Shown here one piece after another: positions 50,591-51,849 of a DNA stretch of 51,849 nt (positions within the stretch are counted from its first letter, which is position 1; the number at the start of each line of letters is the position of its first letter). A program made the position numbers and the translations under genes. This stretch comes from an uncultured Propionibacteriaceae bacterium. Its GTDB lineage: Bacteria; Actinomycetota; Actinomycetes; Propionibacteriales; Propionibacteriaceae. The notes under the pieces are model-generated. The model made no database searches. It saw only the letters and a list, made by a program, of their open reading frames with translations, and had not been told where the DNA came from. Location: NCBI GenBank assembly GCA_937965785.1, contig CALCKT010000037.1, forward strand, positions 1 to 51,849, given 5' to 3'.

Positions 50591-51676
50591 GTGTCGGACC
50601 ACACCTCGAAAAGTTTGAAACCGCCGAGTCTGGCCATCGGTCCGGCGAACTATGCCGGGCAGGCGACCGCCTGGGCCGCCGCCGTCGAGAAATACCTCAA
50701 GGTGAGCGCGTGGTCGTTCGCTGAGGCGCCGGTCGGCAAGGGCGGCTTCCGATTCGATGTCGACAAACCCATTCATCGCGCCCTGTTCCGGAACCCGATG
50801 GCGCGCGGGATACGAAGCAGGAAACTGTTCGCGAACGTCACCCACGTCGCCCTCGACGGTTTCGAGCCCTATTTCCACCTGAAACGCAGACACAAGTTCG
50901 CCGGCGACCTCGCCTGGCTGAACATGGCGGGCTACAAAACTGCTCTGATCGCGCACGGAAGCGATGTCCGCGACCCCCGCCGTCACATCGAGATCAACGG
51001 GAAATGGTCCATGTATCTCGCCGGGGATGCGGAATGGCGTGACGACTTGGCCCGCGCCGCCCGGCTGCACCGCGCCATCGCGGAGAGCTCCGGGCGACCG
51101 GTTTTCTACTCCACCCCCGACCTGGGGATCGACCTGGAGGACGGCGAGTGGCTACCGGTCTGCCTGAACCTCAACGCTTGGAGAACCGACGCCCCGCTGC
51201 TGGAACGTGACAAACCGCGGGTGCTGCACGTCCCGAGCAAACGCAACCCCCCGATCAAGGGCACCCAGTTCGTGGATCCGGTGCTCCGGAAGCTCGACCG
51301 CGCGGGAAAGATCGAGTACGTCTGCCCCGAGTCGATCCCACACTCTGAGATGCGTTCCCTCGTGCACGGCGTCGACATCGTGGTGGACCAGCTGCTGGCC
51401 GGCTCCTACGGGGTGGCGGCCATCGAGGCCATGAGCGCCGGCCGGATCACCGTCGGGCGTCTCGCCGGCCCGGTGCTGGACCTGATGCCCGAGGTCCCGC
51501 CCATCGTGCAGACCACCCCTGACGAACTCGAGGAGACCATAGTCAAGATCGTCGAGAACCGCGACCACTACCATCCGTTGGGACGAGACGGGGTCGAGTT
51601 CACGCGCAGCTGGCACAACGGCAGGGCCTCGGCCGGGGCTCTCAGCTCCTACCTCGGCGTGTCGAACGGCACCTGA
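50591..51676 (+). CDS. Glycosyltransferase (GT-B, family 4-like)
   Basis: 361 aa. No membrane helix. N-terminal region has LAIGPANYAGQATAWAAAVEKY, a middle IAHGSDVRDPRRH, and the C-terminal EPS-like donor block VDQLLAGSYGVAAIEAMSAGRITVGRLAG with the conserved Glu. The N-terminus is unusual compared with standard GT4 proteins (no clear GG-loop at residue 15), so acceptor and linkage cannot be guessed. Leaderless GTG start. Followed by a nucleotide-sugar dehydrogenase after 120 bases. Confidence 0.82.
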   Translation: MSDHTSKSLKPPSLAIGPANYAGQATAWAAAVEKYLKVSAWSFAEAPVGKGGFRFDVDKPIHRALFRNPMARGIRSRKLFANVTHVALDGFEPYFHLKRRHKFAGDLAWLNMAGYKTALIAHGSDVRDPRRHIEINGKWSMYLAGDAEWRDDLARAARLHRAIAESSGRPVFYSTPDLGIDLEDGEWLPVCLNLNAWRTDAPLLERDKPRVLHVPSKRNPPIKGTQFVDPVLRKLDRAGKIEYVCPESIPHSEMRSLVHGVDIVVDQLLAGSYGVAAIEAMSAGRITVGRLAGPVLDLMPEVPPIVQTTPDELEETIVKIVENRDHYHPLGRDGVEFTRSWHNGRASAGALSSYLGVSNGT

Positions 51677-51796
51677 GGAAGGGGAATCGTCGATGACGAG
51701 GGGCAGCCGGTCGACCGCTTGTGCGGGATCCGCGAATCCCGATGGGTAGAATCACCTGCGGCAGCGCGCCACATTCACCGTTGGGAGGATTCGTTC

Positions 51797-51849
51797 GTGA
51801 AGATTGCCGTCATCGCACTCGGGAAGATTGGGTTGCCGTTGGCTGTCCA
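51797..51849 (+). CDS. Nucleotide-sugar dehydrogenase, N-terminal fragment
   Basis: Only 17 codons are in the window. KIAVIALGKIGLPLAV matches the Rossmann start GxGxxGLPxA of UDP-glucose/UDP-ManNAc dehydrogenases, although ALGKIG replaces the first Gly (usually GLGYVG). GGGAGGA lies 8 bases before GTG 51797. Runs off the end of the window. Confidence 0.75.
   Translation, partial: MKIAVIALGKIGLPLAV

Overview
The window is high-GC DNA from an actinobacterium. Supporting signs are many GTG/TTG starts, leaderless promoters, a SecA2, a MurT-GatD pair, a MetP-MetS transporter and actinobacterial Tat/NlpC proteins. Family-level placement in Propionibacteriaceae (Arachnia/Cutibacterium-like) is only an inference from gene content.

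Layout. (1) 1-8440: a RiPP operon on the + strand: ABC exporter, a 36-aa membrane peptide, an APH-fold kinase, a HopA1-like lyase, two short Cys-ending precursor peptides, a cysteine decarboxylase, a second APH-like protein and two M16 peptidase-like proteins. This gene set matches class V lanthipeptide / thioamitide logic; the two peptides share a predicted 18-residue core with an N-proximal SxxC and a C-terminal TxxxxC able to form an AviMeCys ring. (2) 8456-10680: a NarL-type two-component system reading towards the operon, and a divergent 52-aa secreted peptide ending in CxxxxxC. This first 10.7 kb looks less GC-rich than the rest. (3) 10837-18974: secA2, a 19-bp tandem repeat, prs, an MFS carrier, an FKBP isomerase, a secreted HExxH protein, ilvE and a Nudix hydrolase. 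(4) 18975-27438: a gene-poor stretch with CTCAG repeats in 11-bp phase, then two Tat-exported NlpC/P60 plus peptidoglycan-binding proteins, an acidic protein, murT-gatD, a membrane protein, a catalytic-domain-less paralogue of the Tat proteins and a decayed copy of its 3' end. (5) 27607-39258: a 1105-aa HEAT-like protein, an 89-bp palindromic element, an MFS carrier, a YchJ-type protein, a LURP-one-like protein, a phosphoesterase, a class A penicillin-binding protein and metP/metS. (6) 39396-51849: a surface glycan cluster with a PglF-like 4,6-dehydratase, PglE-like aminotransferase, PglC-like phosphosugar transferase, several glycosyltransferases, two Wzy/ligase-like membrane proteins, a flippase, a PIG-L deacetylase and the start of a nucleotide-sugar dehydrogenase.

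How it fits together. The RiPP operon should make, trim and export one or two modified peptides, perhaps under control of the adjacent two-component system and its secreted peptide. Much of the remainder serves the cell envelope: peptidoglycan amidation and synthesis, Tat-exported wall proteins and a diacetamido-sugar-type surface glycan. No tRNA, rRNA, CRISPR array or intact insertion sequence was seen.
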